Positions 1-5,091 of a stretch of DNA of 7,161 nucleotides are shown here, in pieces. The position numbers and the translations under genes are program-made. The notes under the pieces are model-generated. The model was not told where the DNA came from. It worked only from the letters and a program-made list of their open reading frames with translations, and ran no database searches. The stretch lies in contig JAJKJG010000256.1 in the NCBI GenBank assembly GCA_021154065.1, positions 1 to 7,161 on the forward strand, read 5' to 3'. The stretch is from Methylobacterium sp. GTDB taxonomy: Bacteria; Pseudomonadota; Alphaproteobacteria; Rhizobiales; Beijerinckiaceae. Numbering within the stretch: the stretch's first letter is position 1; the number at the start of each line of letters is the position of its first letter.

Positions 1-1091
1 ACCCAGTTATAGACCTTAATCGCCGTCGGGATCGCGATGATGAGCGTCGTCGTCGCGAAGAAGACGCCGAAATACGGGTTCATGCCGCTGACGTACATGT
101 GGTGCGCCCAGACGATGAAGCTGAGCGCCCCGATGGCGACGATCGCCCACACCATCATGCGATAGCCGAAGATGTTCTTGCGGGCGTGGGTCGAGATCAG
201 GTCGGAGACGATGCCGAAGGCCGGCAGGGCGACGATGTAGACCTCGGGATGGCCGAAGAACCAGAACAGGTGCTGGAACAGGATCGGGCTGCCGCCGCCG
301 TATTTCAGCTGCTCGCCCATCGAGACGAGCGAGGGCATGAAGAAGCTCGTGCCGAGGAGCCGGTCGAACAGCATCATGACGGCGCCGACGAACAGCGCCG
401 GGAAGGCGAGGAGCGCAAGCACCGTCGCGGTGAAGATGCCCCAGACGGTGAGCGGCAGCCGCATCAGCGTCATGCCGCGGGTGCGCGCCTGCAGCACCGT
501 CACGACGTAGTTCAGCCCACCCATGGTGAAGCCGATGATGAAGATGATGAGCGAGATCAGCATCAGGATGATGCCCCACTCGTATCCCGGCGTGCCGGGC
601 AGGATCGCCTGCGGCGGGTAGAGGGTCCAGCCGGCGCCGGTCGGGCCGCCCGGCACGAAGAAGCTCGCGACGAGGACGAGGACGGCGAGAAGGTAGATCC
701 AGTAGCTCAGCATGTTGACGTAAGGGAAGACCATGTCCCGGGCGCCGACCATGAGCGGGATGAGATAGTTGCCGAAGCCGCCGAGGAAGAGCGCCGTCAG
801 GAGGTAGATCACCATGATCATGCCGTGCATGGTGATCATCTGCAGGTAGAGGCTCGGGTCGATGAAGCTGAAGGTGCCGGGGAATCCGAGCTGCAGCCGC
901 ATCAGCCACGAGATCACCAGCGCCACCAGGCCGATGGCCAGCGCGGTCATCGAGTACTGGATGGCGATGGTCTTGGCGTCCTGCGAGAAGACGTAGGTCG
1001 TCCACCAGCTGTGCGGATGATAGAGCTCGACCTCTTCGAGCTCGGCGGGCGGGGGGATGTCGCTCCCATGTCCAAATGCGATGTCGGTCAT
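1..1091 (-). CDS. ctaD: Cytochrome c oxidase subunit I (aa3 type), C-terminus beyond window
   Basis: This is the catalytic subunit of a heme-copper oxidase in the inner membrane. It reduces O2 to water at heme a3/CuB and pumps protons. 363 residues are visible; the family usually has about 530, so the C-terminal third lies beyond the left edge. Visible residues are: His89 (heme a ligand, in MITMHG); D-channel residues Asn108, Asp119 and Asn126; Glu283 in GHPEVY with CuB ligand His281 and cross-linking Tyr285; CuB ligands His330-His331 in WAHHMY; and K-channel Thr356 and Lys359 in PTAIKV. Many hydrophobic helices are present. The ATG at 1091 has a strong ribosome binding site (GGAGGG, 7 bases ahead). 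It follows the subunit II gene by 97 bases on the same strand. The sequence resembles the alternative aa3 oxidases of rhizobia (CoxN-like) as recalled from the family, not searched. Confidence 0.96.
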   Translation of the reverse strand, partial: MTDIAFGHGSDIPPPAELEEVELYHPHSWWTTYVFSQDAKTIAIQYSMTALAIGLVALVISWLMRLQLGFPGTFSFIDPSLYLQMITMHGMIMVIYLLTALFLGGFGNYLIPLMVGARDMVFPYVNMLSYWIYLLAVLVLVASFFVPGGPTGAGWTLYPPQAILPGTPGYEWGIILMLISLIIFIIGFTMGGLNYVVTVLQARTRGMTLMRLPLTVWGIFTATVLALLAFPALFVGAVMMLFDRLLGTSFFMPSLVSMGEQLKYGGGSPILFQHLFWFFGHPEVYIVALPAFGIVSDLISTHARKNIFGYRMMVWAIVAIGALSFIVWAHHMYVSGMNPYFGVFFATTTLIIAIPTAIKVYNW

Positions 1092-1098
1092 CCGAATT

Positions 1099-1104
1099 CC
1101 CTCC
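1099..1104 (-). promoter_or_regulatory. Ribosome binding site of oxidase subunit I
   Basis: GGAGGG on the minus strand lies 7 bases before the ATG at 1091 and fixes that start codon. It is one of the strongest Shine-Dalgarno sequences in the window, consistent with subunit I being translated independently after the 97-base gap that follows subunit II. Confidence 0.8.
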
Positions 1105-1123
1105 GATTATCCGGCGGATCTGG

Positions 1124-1137
1124 CGGCGCGCGCGCCG
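1124..1137. repeat. 14-base GC palindrome ahead of subunit I gene
   Basis: CGGCGCGCGCGCCG is a perfect palindrome between the subunit II/I stem-loop and the ribosome binding site of subunit I. It may simply reflect the high GC content of the spacer. If folded in the mRNA it would form a second small hairpin upstream of the binding site, leaving GGAGGG exposed. Confidence 0.35.
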
Positions 1138-1156
1138 GCCTTCGTAGGTTCGCCGG

Positions 1157-1181
1157 GCGGCTCCGCCCTTGCCGGAGCCGC
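1157..1181 (-). other. Stem-loop between oxidase subunit II and subunit I genes
   Basis: A perfect 9-base inverted repeat (GCGGCTCCG and CGGAGCCGC) with a 7-base loop starts 7 bases after the subunit II stop codon. No run of T follows on the minus strand, so it does not look like a standard intrinsic terminator. Within an operon it more likely protects or delimits the upstream message, or partly attenuates reading into subunit I. That role is inferred; only the repeat is seen. Confidence 0.55.
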
Positions 1182-1188
1182 GTTGTCC

Positions 1189-2025
1189 TTACTTCTTCGT
1201 CTCGAGATTATAGCTCGCCTTGACCAGCTTCGACGAGCCCGTGAGCTCGGCGAAGGTCTGCTGTTTTTCGAGCCAGGCCTGGTATTTGCCCTCCTCCTCG
1301 ACGATGACCTTGCCGCGCATCGCCGGGTGGCCGACGCCGCAGAGCTCGGCGCACAAGACGTCGAAGGTGCCGGTCCGCGTCGGGGTGAACCAGAAATAGG
1401 TCACGAGCCCCGGGATCATGTCCATCTTCGAGCGGAACTCGGGCACGTAGAAATCGTGCAGCACGTCGATCGAGCGCAGCAGCACCTTCACCGGCTTGCC
1501 GATCGGCAGGTGGAGGTCGTCGCCGTCGATGACGACGTCGTCCTTGCCGTTCGGGTCGTTGGCGTTGACGCCGAGCGGGTTGTCGGGACTGACGTTGCGG
1601 GTGTCGGAGGTGCCGAGCCGGCCGTCCTTGCCGGGCAGGCGGTAGGCCCACGACCATTGCCGGCCGACGACCTCGATCTCAGTGGCGTCCGCCGGGACGG
1701 TCACGAACTGGTGCCAGACATAGAGCCCCGGCGCCAGCATCGCCGCGACGCCGACCCCGGTCACGACCGTGAGCCACGTTTCGAGCCGCTTGCTCTCGGG
1801 CTCGTAATGGGCCGCGTTCCCCGGCCGGTGGCGGAAGCGGTAGACGCAATAGGCCGTGAACAGGACCACCGCCACGAACACGACGCCGGTGATCCAGAAG
1901 GTGATGATGATGGTGTGGTCGATGTAGGCCCAGTTCGAGGCGATGGGCGTCCACCACCACGGGCTCAGGAAGTGAAACACCACGGACCCGACCGCGACGA
2001 GCACCAGTAAGATCGCTGTGGCCAT
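1189..2025 (-). CDS. coxB: Cytochrome c oxidase subunit II (CuA subunit)
   Basis: This subunit takes electrons from cytochrome c through a binuclear CuA centre in a periplasmic cupredoxin domain and passes them to heme a of subunit I. The 278-residue protein has a hydrophobic N-terminus (about 4-20), two membrane helices (about 38-62 and 84-106), the aromatic electron-entry stretch GRQWSWAYR (121-129), and a full CuA ligand set: His190, Cys225, Glu227, Cys229, His233, Met236. No C-terminal cytochrome c domain is fused, so a separate cytochrome must donate electrons. Residues about 131-172 form a polar Asp/Asn/Gly-rich insertion not found in the classical Rhodobacter/Paracoccus subunit II but typical, as I recall, of the alternative (CoxM-like) branch. 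The ATG at 2025 has a purine-rich GGGGGATAGAGCGGG ahead. It lies upstream of subunit I on the same strand, presumably in one operon. Confidence 0.95.
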   Translation of the reverse strand: MATAILLVLVAVGSVVFHFLSPWWWTPIASNWAYIDHTIIITFWITGVVFVAVVLFTAYCVYRFRHRPGNAAHYEPESKRLETWLTVVTGVGVAAMLAPGLYVWHQFVTVPADATEIEVVGRQWSWAYRLPGKDGRLGTSDTRNVSPDNPLGVNANDPNGKDDVVIDGDDLHLPIGKPVKVLLRSIDVLHDFYVPEFRSKMDMIPGLVTYFWFTPTRTGTFDVLCAELCGVGHPAMRGKVIVEEEGKYQAWLEKQQTFAELTGSSKLVKASYNLETKK

Positions 2026-2110
2026 CCCGCTCTATCCCCCCGCCGTCGCTACGGTTCTTGATCCGGTTGCTCTCGTCTCGTTCTTGCTTGCGAGGGAACG
2101 CCTCCGTCCC

Positions 2111-2141
2111 GCGTTGCGCCACGATGTCCCGGGCGCAACGC
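2111..2141 (-). other. Hairpin 2 in leader of oxidase subunit II
   Basis: A perfect 10-base inverted repeat (GCGTTGCGCC and GGCGCAACGC) with an 11-base loop lies about 85 bases ahead of the subunit II start. Together with the repeat at 2146-2172 it would give the message a strongly folded leader. There is no T run, so it is not an intrinsic terminator. A regulatory or stabilising role is inference. Confidence 0.5.
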
Positions 2142-2145
2142 CGCG

Positions 2146-2172
2146 CCGCGGTTCCGGCGCGCCGAACCGCGG
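2146..2172 (-). other. Hairpin 1 in leader of oxidase subunit II
   Basis: A perfect 9-base inverted repeat (CCGCGGTTC and GAACCGCGG) flanks a 9-base loop that itself contains GGCGCGCC. It lies just downstream of the predicted -10 element at 2185-2190, so it would form at the very 5' end of the transcript. It could equally be a DNA operator overlapping the early transcribed region. Only the symmetry is directly seen. Confidence 0.5.
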
Positions 2173-2184
2173 CCGCAACGGCCA

Positions 2185-2214
2185 ATGATCGTGCAGCGCG
2201 CCGTCCGTTGTCAA
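2185..2214 (-). promoter_or_regulatory. Predicted sigma70-type promoter for oxidase subunits II and I
   Basis: On the minus strand a perfect -35 hexamer TTGACA (2209-2214) is followed after 18 bases by GATCAT (2185-2190, four of six to TATAAT). Transcription would begin near 2178, giving a leader of about 150 bases before the subunit II ATG. The position, in the 248-base gap after the cytochrome c gene, fits an oxidase promoter independent of cytochrome c. The -10 is moderate and the spacer is GC-rich, so this is a prediction. Confidence 0.45.
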
Positions 2215-2249
2215 TCGCTGCCGCGGCGTTGTTCATCGCCAGTTTCGGC

Positions 2250-2265
2250 CCGCGCGGCCGCGCGG
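2250..2265. repeat. 16-base palindrome just after the cytochrome c gene
   Basis: CCGCGCGGCCGCGCGG is a perfect palindrome starting 8 bases past the cytochrome c stop codon. It could fold into a short hairpin at the 3' end of that message, but lacks both a loop and a T tract, so a classical terminator is unlikely. It may protect the mRNA end, or be chance in GC-rich DNA. Confidence 0.35.
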
Positions 2266-2273
2266 CGGCGTCT

Positions 2274-2699
2274 TCAGCGCGTCATGGCGAGCTTGCCGCC
2301 GGGGCTCGGGTTCGCCGCGGTCTTCTTACCCGACGCGTCGAACTGCTTCAGGAAGGCGACGAGGTCATCGATCCGCTTCTCGTCCTTGAGGCCCGGAAAG
2401 ATCATCTTGGTGCCGGGGATCTTGGCCTTCGGATCCTTGATGTACTCGCGGAAGGTCGCCTCGTCCCAGGTGATGCCGGAGTTCTTGTTCGCCGGCGAAT
2501 AGCTGTAGCCTTCGACCGTCCCGGACTTGCGCCCGAACAGCCCGTTCAGCACGGGCCCGACGGCGTTCTTGGCGGTCTCGCCGATCTGGTGGCAGGCGCG
2601 GCATTGGGCGAAGACCTTCTCCCCGGCCGCCGCGTCCTGAGCCTGGGCGGGGAGGGCCGTGAGGACGCTGGCTGCGAACGCCAAACCGAGAATGCGCAT
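2274..2699 (-). CDS. Secreted class I (c2/c550-like) cytochrome c
   Basis: A small soluble electron carrier of the periplasm, probably the donor to the oxidase encoded downstream. From the ATG at 2699 the protein has 141 residues: a Sec signal peptide (1-20, ending AQA), the heme attachment motif CRACH (Cys33, Cys36, His37), the mitochondrial-like stretch GPVLNGLFGRKSG (48-60), and GTKMIFPGL with axial ligand Met99, followed by the C-terminal helix and a short polar tail. The open frame extends to an ATG at 2732, but 2699 is preferred because GGAGAC lies 8-9 bases ahead and the signal peptide then begins properly at MRILG. The gene lies 49 bases after the GYD-domain gene and 248 before subunit II, all on the same strand. 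The electron-donor role is inferred from family and position. Confidence 0.93.
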   Translation of the reverse strand: MRILGLAFAASVLTALPAQAQDAAAGEKVFAQCRACHQIGETAKNAVGPVLNGLFGRKSGTVEGYSYSPANKNSGITWDEATFREYIKDPKAKIPGTKMIFPGLKDEKRIDDLVAFLKQFDASGKKTAANPSPGGKLAMTR

Positions 2700-2748
2700 G
2701 CGACTGTCTCCGTGGGGTTGAGGGCGGGTCATGGAAGGATCGCGCCGG

Positions 2749-3042
2749 CTAGCCGAGCGAGGTGATGATCTCCCGGTAGGCGGCCTCGGGGAACGCCTTC
2801 ATGGTGCGGGTGCGGATGTTGCCAAGCATGCCGAGCTGCAGGTTGAACCGCGCCGCGACGGCGTCGTCCGGCGCTTCGTAGATCACGACGAGGTCATAGT
2901 CGCCAAGCGTCAGGAAGACGGATTTGAACTCGCCGCCCATGTCCTTCAGGGCCTTTTTTGCCGTGTCGAGGCGCCGTGGCGACTCCTTAACGCCGCGGAT
3001 GCCTTGTTCGGTCCAGTTCGCGAGCAGGACATATGTCGGCAC
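2749..3042 (-). CDS. GYD-domain small protein
   Basis: A 97-residue protein matching the GYD family (ferredoxin-like alpha/beta fold, function unknown). It opens MPTYVLLANW, has the naming segment LGDYDLVVIYEAPDD (46-60), and ends with the usual helix-strand pattern (KAFPEAAYREII). Length is normal. The start is GTG at 3042, supported by GGGAGGT about 5 bases upstream; no earlier start is needed. No signal peptide or membrane segment is seen, so it is likely cytoplasmic. It lies 49 bases upstream of the cytochrome c gene and could be co-transcribed, but a functional link to respiration is not established. GYD proteins are widespread in Rhizobiales as isolated small genes. Confidence 0.88.
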   Translation of the reverse strand: MPTYVLLANWTEQGIRGVKESPRRLDTAKKALKDMGGEFKSVFLTLGDYDLVVIYEAPDDAVAARFNLQLGMLGNIRTRTMKAFPEAAYREIITSLG

Positions 3043-3162
3043 GGCGCACCTCCCGGGAAACGCGGCTGCGGCGCCGGAGTTTACTTGAATTCGCCGCGGC
3101 GAGAAGGGCGGTTCGCGTGCCCGTCGGCGGCCGGCCGGGAACTTCCGCGCCCGGCGCGCATA

Positions 3163-3168
3163 TATGAT
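3163..3168 (+). promoter_or_regulatory. Possible -10 element for the plus-strand small-protein/SDR genes
   Basis: TATGAT (five of six to TATAAT) stands out in an AT-rich pocket (CATATATGATTG) 41 bases before the ATG at 3210. No good -35 hexamer is found 16-18 bases upstream; the best is GAACTT or AACTTC. The element is weakly supported. It lies in the 167-base gap between the divergent GYD and small membrane protein genes, where promoters for both are expected. Confidence 0.3.
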
Positions 3169-3209
3169 TGAAGCTTGGGCGCGATCGGCGGGATGCCGGA
3201 GGAGGCGTC

Positions 3210-3434
3210 ATGCAGTCGAGCATGCTGATGATCTGGCTTGGGGCGCTTCTCGTGATCGCGGGAGTGCTGTTCATGGCCGCCCAGCCGATGTGGCGAGGCC
3301 GGCTGAGCAAGGCGGCGGCGCCGGCGGATGGCAGCCTCGAGCCGTCGCGGCCGGCCCGGGGCTTCGGGTTCAAGGCGAATTGGCCGGGCTTTGCCATGGT
3401 TGCGGCGGGCGCCATCCTGCTGCTCGTCGGCTGA
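3210..3434 (+). CDS. Small two-helix membrane protein, function unknown
   Basis: A 74-residue protein. Residues about 5-24 (MLMIWLGALLVIAGVLFMAA) and about 57-73 are hydrophobic and would form two membrane helices, joined by a basic, Ala/Pro-rich linker containing RGRLSK and FGFKANWPG. The ATG at 3210 is chosen over a possible start at 3168 because GGAGGAGG lies 4-5 bases ahead and the protein then begins directly with its first helix. Similar small proteins of two helices with an NWPG turn occur in alphaproteobacteria, but I know no function. It is followed after 42 bases by a second small gene on the same strand. Confidence 0.75.
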   Translation: MQSSMLMIWLGALLVIAGVLFMAAQPMWRGRLSKAAAPADGSLEPSRPARGFGFKANWPGFAMVAAGAILLLVG

Positions 3435-3476
3435 GGCCGGCTGCGCCGCGGCGGGAAAGCTGCTAAGGCGGGCCGC

Positions 3477-3779
3477 GTGGATCGCGTTCTGCACACGATA
3501 CCGCCGGCTCTCGCGCCCTTGCTGCGCGGGCTTGCGGCGCGTCCGGACCGGCCCGACTGCTGGTATGCCGACGTCGACGTCGGCAACGAGGAGCTCAAGG
3601 CGCTCAACCTGTTCGAGGGATCGGCCCGTCACGGCCGGGTCTGCTTTACCCTGCCCGGGACCGGGCAGCTTGCGCAGGGCGAGATGAACAGCCTGCTTGG
3701 TCTCGGCACGCCCGCCGGCGGCGCCCGCCCGCATGCCCGGGTCAGGGTCAGCTTCCACGACGTCAAGGCGGAGCCATGA
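3477..3779 (+). CDS. Unrecognised 100-residue protein
   Basis: The frame from GTG at 3477 encodes 100 residues with no family I recognise. It has no membrane segment or signal peptide. Residues about 27-45 (CWYADVDVGNEELKALNLF) are acidic, followed by a glycine-rich middle and a basic stretch ending VRVSFHDVKAEP. A weak AAGG lies about 9 bases before the GTG. Support comes from its place, 42 bases after one gene and 29 before the next in the same direction, and from G/C-biased third positions. Longer open frames on the opposite strand here (2987-3607 and 3081-3758) look like shadows. Its stop TGA overlaps an ATG that opens an eight-codon reading frame leading to the SDR gene. It may be non-coding, but a real gene is more likely. 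Confidence 0.55.
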   Translation: MDRVLHTIPPALAPLLRGLAARPDRPDCWYADVDVGNEELKALNLFEGSARHGRVCFTLPGTGQLAQGEMNSLLGLGTPAGGARPHARVRVSFHDVKAEP

Positions 3780-3802
3780 CGGCGCCGGCAGCGGCGAGAT
3801 AG
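3776..3802 (+). promoter_or_regulatory. Eight-codon mini reading frame bridging to the SDR gene
   Basis: An ATG at 3776 overlaps the stop of the 100-residue gene (ATGA) and opens a frame of eight codons ending at TAG 3800-3802, six bases before the GTG start of the SDR gene. The SDR gene has no convincing Shine-Dalgarno sequence. The arrangement could let ribosomes terminate and restart, coupling SDR translation to the upstream gene. Only the reading frame is seen; the coupling is inferred. Confidence 0.3.
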
Positions 3803-3808
3803 CGGCTG

Positions 3809-4582
3809 GTGGCGCACCGGCTCGAGGGCAAGGTCGCGATCGTCACCGGCGGCGCCGGCGGGATCGGCGCCGCGACCGCGCAGCTGTTCTGCGAGGAGGG
3901 GGCGAGAACCGTACTCGTCGACCGCGACGCCGGCGCGATGGCTGAGGCCGGGGCGGAAATCCGCGCTGCGGTGCCCACGGCCGACATCCTCGAGCTCACC
4001 GCCGACGTCGCCGAGGAGGCCGCTGCGGGAGCCATCGTCGCAGCCACGCGCCGGGCCTTCGGCCGCATAGACGCCCTGGTCAACAATGCCGGCATCCGCG
4101 CCTACGAGCCGCTCGCCGAGGCAAGGCGGGAGACCTGGGAGACCATCCTTGCCGTCAATCTCCTGAGCTACGCCTATCTCGCCCGCGAGGCCCTGCCGGA
4201 CCTGCGCGCCGCGCGCGGCAGCATCGTCAACGTCTCGTCGACCCACGCCTTCAATCCGCGCGCCGGGATGGGGCAGTACGACGTCACCAAGGCCGGCATC
4301 GTGTCGCTGACGCGCACGCTCGCCTTCGAGGAAGCGGCGCACGGGGTGCGCGTCAACGCCGTCTGCCCCGGCGCGACCTTCACGCCCTTCCACAAGAAGC
4401 GTGCCAAGGCGCTCGGGCGCACGCAAGGAGACATAGACCGCGAGGCCGAGACGACCTGCCTGATGCGGCGCTGGGCGAGCCCGCGCGAGATCGCCTTTCC
4501 GATCCTATGGCTCGCCTCCGACGAGGCCAGCTACATCACCGGCGCGGCGCTGATGGCGGATGGGGGAAGGCTCGTGGTCTAG
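3809..4582 (+). CDS. Short-chain dehydrogenase/reductase (classical SDR)
   Basis: A cytoplasmic NAD(P)-dependent oxidoreductase acting on an alcohol/ketone substrate that cannot be told from sequence. The 257 residues match the classical SDR length. Motifs are: TGGAGGIG (13-20) for the dinucleotide, Asp38 after the second strand (favouring NAD over NADP), Asp66, NNAG (92-95), Asn117, catalytic Ser144, Tyr157 and Lys161 (YDVTK), PG (187-188), and the C-terminal SYITGAALMADGG. The catalytic tetrad is complete. Start is GTG at 3809, giving the usual N-terminus LEGKVAIVTGG; no good ribosome binding site is seen. It is the third plus-strand gene of the set and its stop shares CTAG with the stop of the convergent toxin gene. 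It is close to the FabG/sorbitol-dehydrogenase-like SDRs; a specific name is not justified. Confidence 0.93.
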   Translation: MAHRLEGKVAIVTGGAGGIGAATAQLFCEEGARTVLVDRDAGAMAEAGAEIRAAVPTADILELTADVAEEAAAGAIVAATRRAFGRIDALVNNAGIRAYEPLAEARRETWETILAVNLLSYAYLAREALPDLRAARGSIVNVSSTHAFNPRAGMGQYDVTKAGIVSLTRTLAFEEAAHGVRVNAVCPGATFTPFHKKRAKALGRTQGDIDREAETTCLMRRWASPREIAFPILWLASDEASYITGAALMADGGRLVV

Positions 4583-5091
4583 CGTTGCGATGAGGCCGGA
4601 TGGAGGCGCGGGTCGAGGGCGAAGCGTTCCTGCGTCTTCATGGTGTAGGCGCCGGACGCGCTCGCAGCGGTGAAGATGAGGTTCCAGCTGTGCGTCGAGA
4701 CCGCGCTCGGGATCAGCACGAATTTGTATTTTGCGAGCAGTTCATCCCCGAAGGACTGCTGTCCGGCGCTGGGAATGCCGGGGCGCAGCCAATTTGGATT
4801 CGGCACGGAGTCGGGAAGGAGGACATGGACGCTCGCCGGCTCGGTTATCGTCACGGCGGTCAGCGCATGCGGCATGATGTCGAGGGGCTTGAATCCTTTG
4901 TGGACGGCGACCTCGAGGATGGCGAGCGCGGGCTCGATGGAGCAATAGACCGCTCGCACGCCAGGACTGTTCCAGCGGCCGCCGACGCGATAGGCGCCTT
5001 CGCCGCTATCCCAAATCGCTGCATATCTCTCCTCGTCGAGACGCCAGGCGACAAGCTCAGTGCCGCCGAGCGGCGCGGGCAGCGGCGTCAC
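4579..5091 (-). CDS. RES-domain toxin of a type II toxin-antitoxin pair
   Basis: A 170-residue RES-family protein. Characterised members (MbcT, ParT, Res) attack NAD+ or transfer ADP-ribose and stop growth unless bound by the antitoxin. Conserved features are: WR at 16-17, GGRWNSPG (37-44, Arg39), Tyr49, LAILEVAVH (56-64, Glu60), FGDELL (114-119), IPSAV (127-131, Ser129), and a terminal FALDPRL. Arg39, Tyr49, Glu60 and Ser129 look like the expected active-site residues, so the toxin appears intact. One deviation is the segment after IPSAV, which reads STHSWNLIF where a Pro-x-Glu-x-Asn pattern is more usual. The start is GTG at 5091, overlapping the antitoxin stop by four bases (GTGA), so the two are translationally coupled. 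The gene ends head-on against the SDR gene. Confidence 0.9.
   Translation of the reverse strand: MTPLPAPLGGTELVAWRLDEERYAAIWDSGEGAYRVGGRWNSPGVRAVYCSIEPALAILEVAVHKGFKPLDIMPHALTAVTITEPASVHVLLPDSVPNPNWLRPGIPSAGQQSFGDELLAKYKFVLIPSAVSTHSWNLIFTAASASGAYTMKTQERFALDPRLHPASSQR

Noticed and set aside
16..1223. Long open frames on both strands over the oxidase subunit I gene (minus 16-1005, plus 99-1223)
   Set aside because: They lie in other frames of a gene with an unmistakable subunit I translation. Their products are Arg/His/Asp-rich low-complexity strings typical of shadows in GC-rich DNA.
1057..2010. Plus-strand open frame of 317 codons over the subunit II gene
   Set aside because: Antisense shadow. 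Its composition is Asp/Arg/Val-rich with no family resemblance, whereas the opposite strand encodes a complete CuA protein.
2055..2070. TTGAT-like half-site resembling an Fnr/FixK box ahead of the oxidase
   Set aside because: TTGATCCGGTTGC lacks the ATCAA second half, so the required symmetry is absent.
2250..2265. Palindrome after the cytochrome c gene as an intrinsic terminator
   Set aside because: No T run follows on the minus strand and the perfect palindrome has no loop; kept only as a repeat.
2058..2765. Plus-strand open frame over the cytochrome c gene and oxidase leader
   Set aside because: Antisense to a clear cytochrome c with CxxCH and Met ligand; no recognisable domain in the shadow product.
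2987..3758. Minus-strand open frames of 206 and 225 codons over the small membrane protein and unknown gene
   Set aside because: Pro/Arg/Ala-rich shadow-like products without a family, running across the GYD start region and the intergenic gap. The plus strand has a strong ribosome binding site and membrane helices at 3210.
3629..4426. Minus-strand open frame of 265 codons over the SDR gene
   Set aside because: Antisense shadow of a complete SDR with an intact catalytic tetrad.
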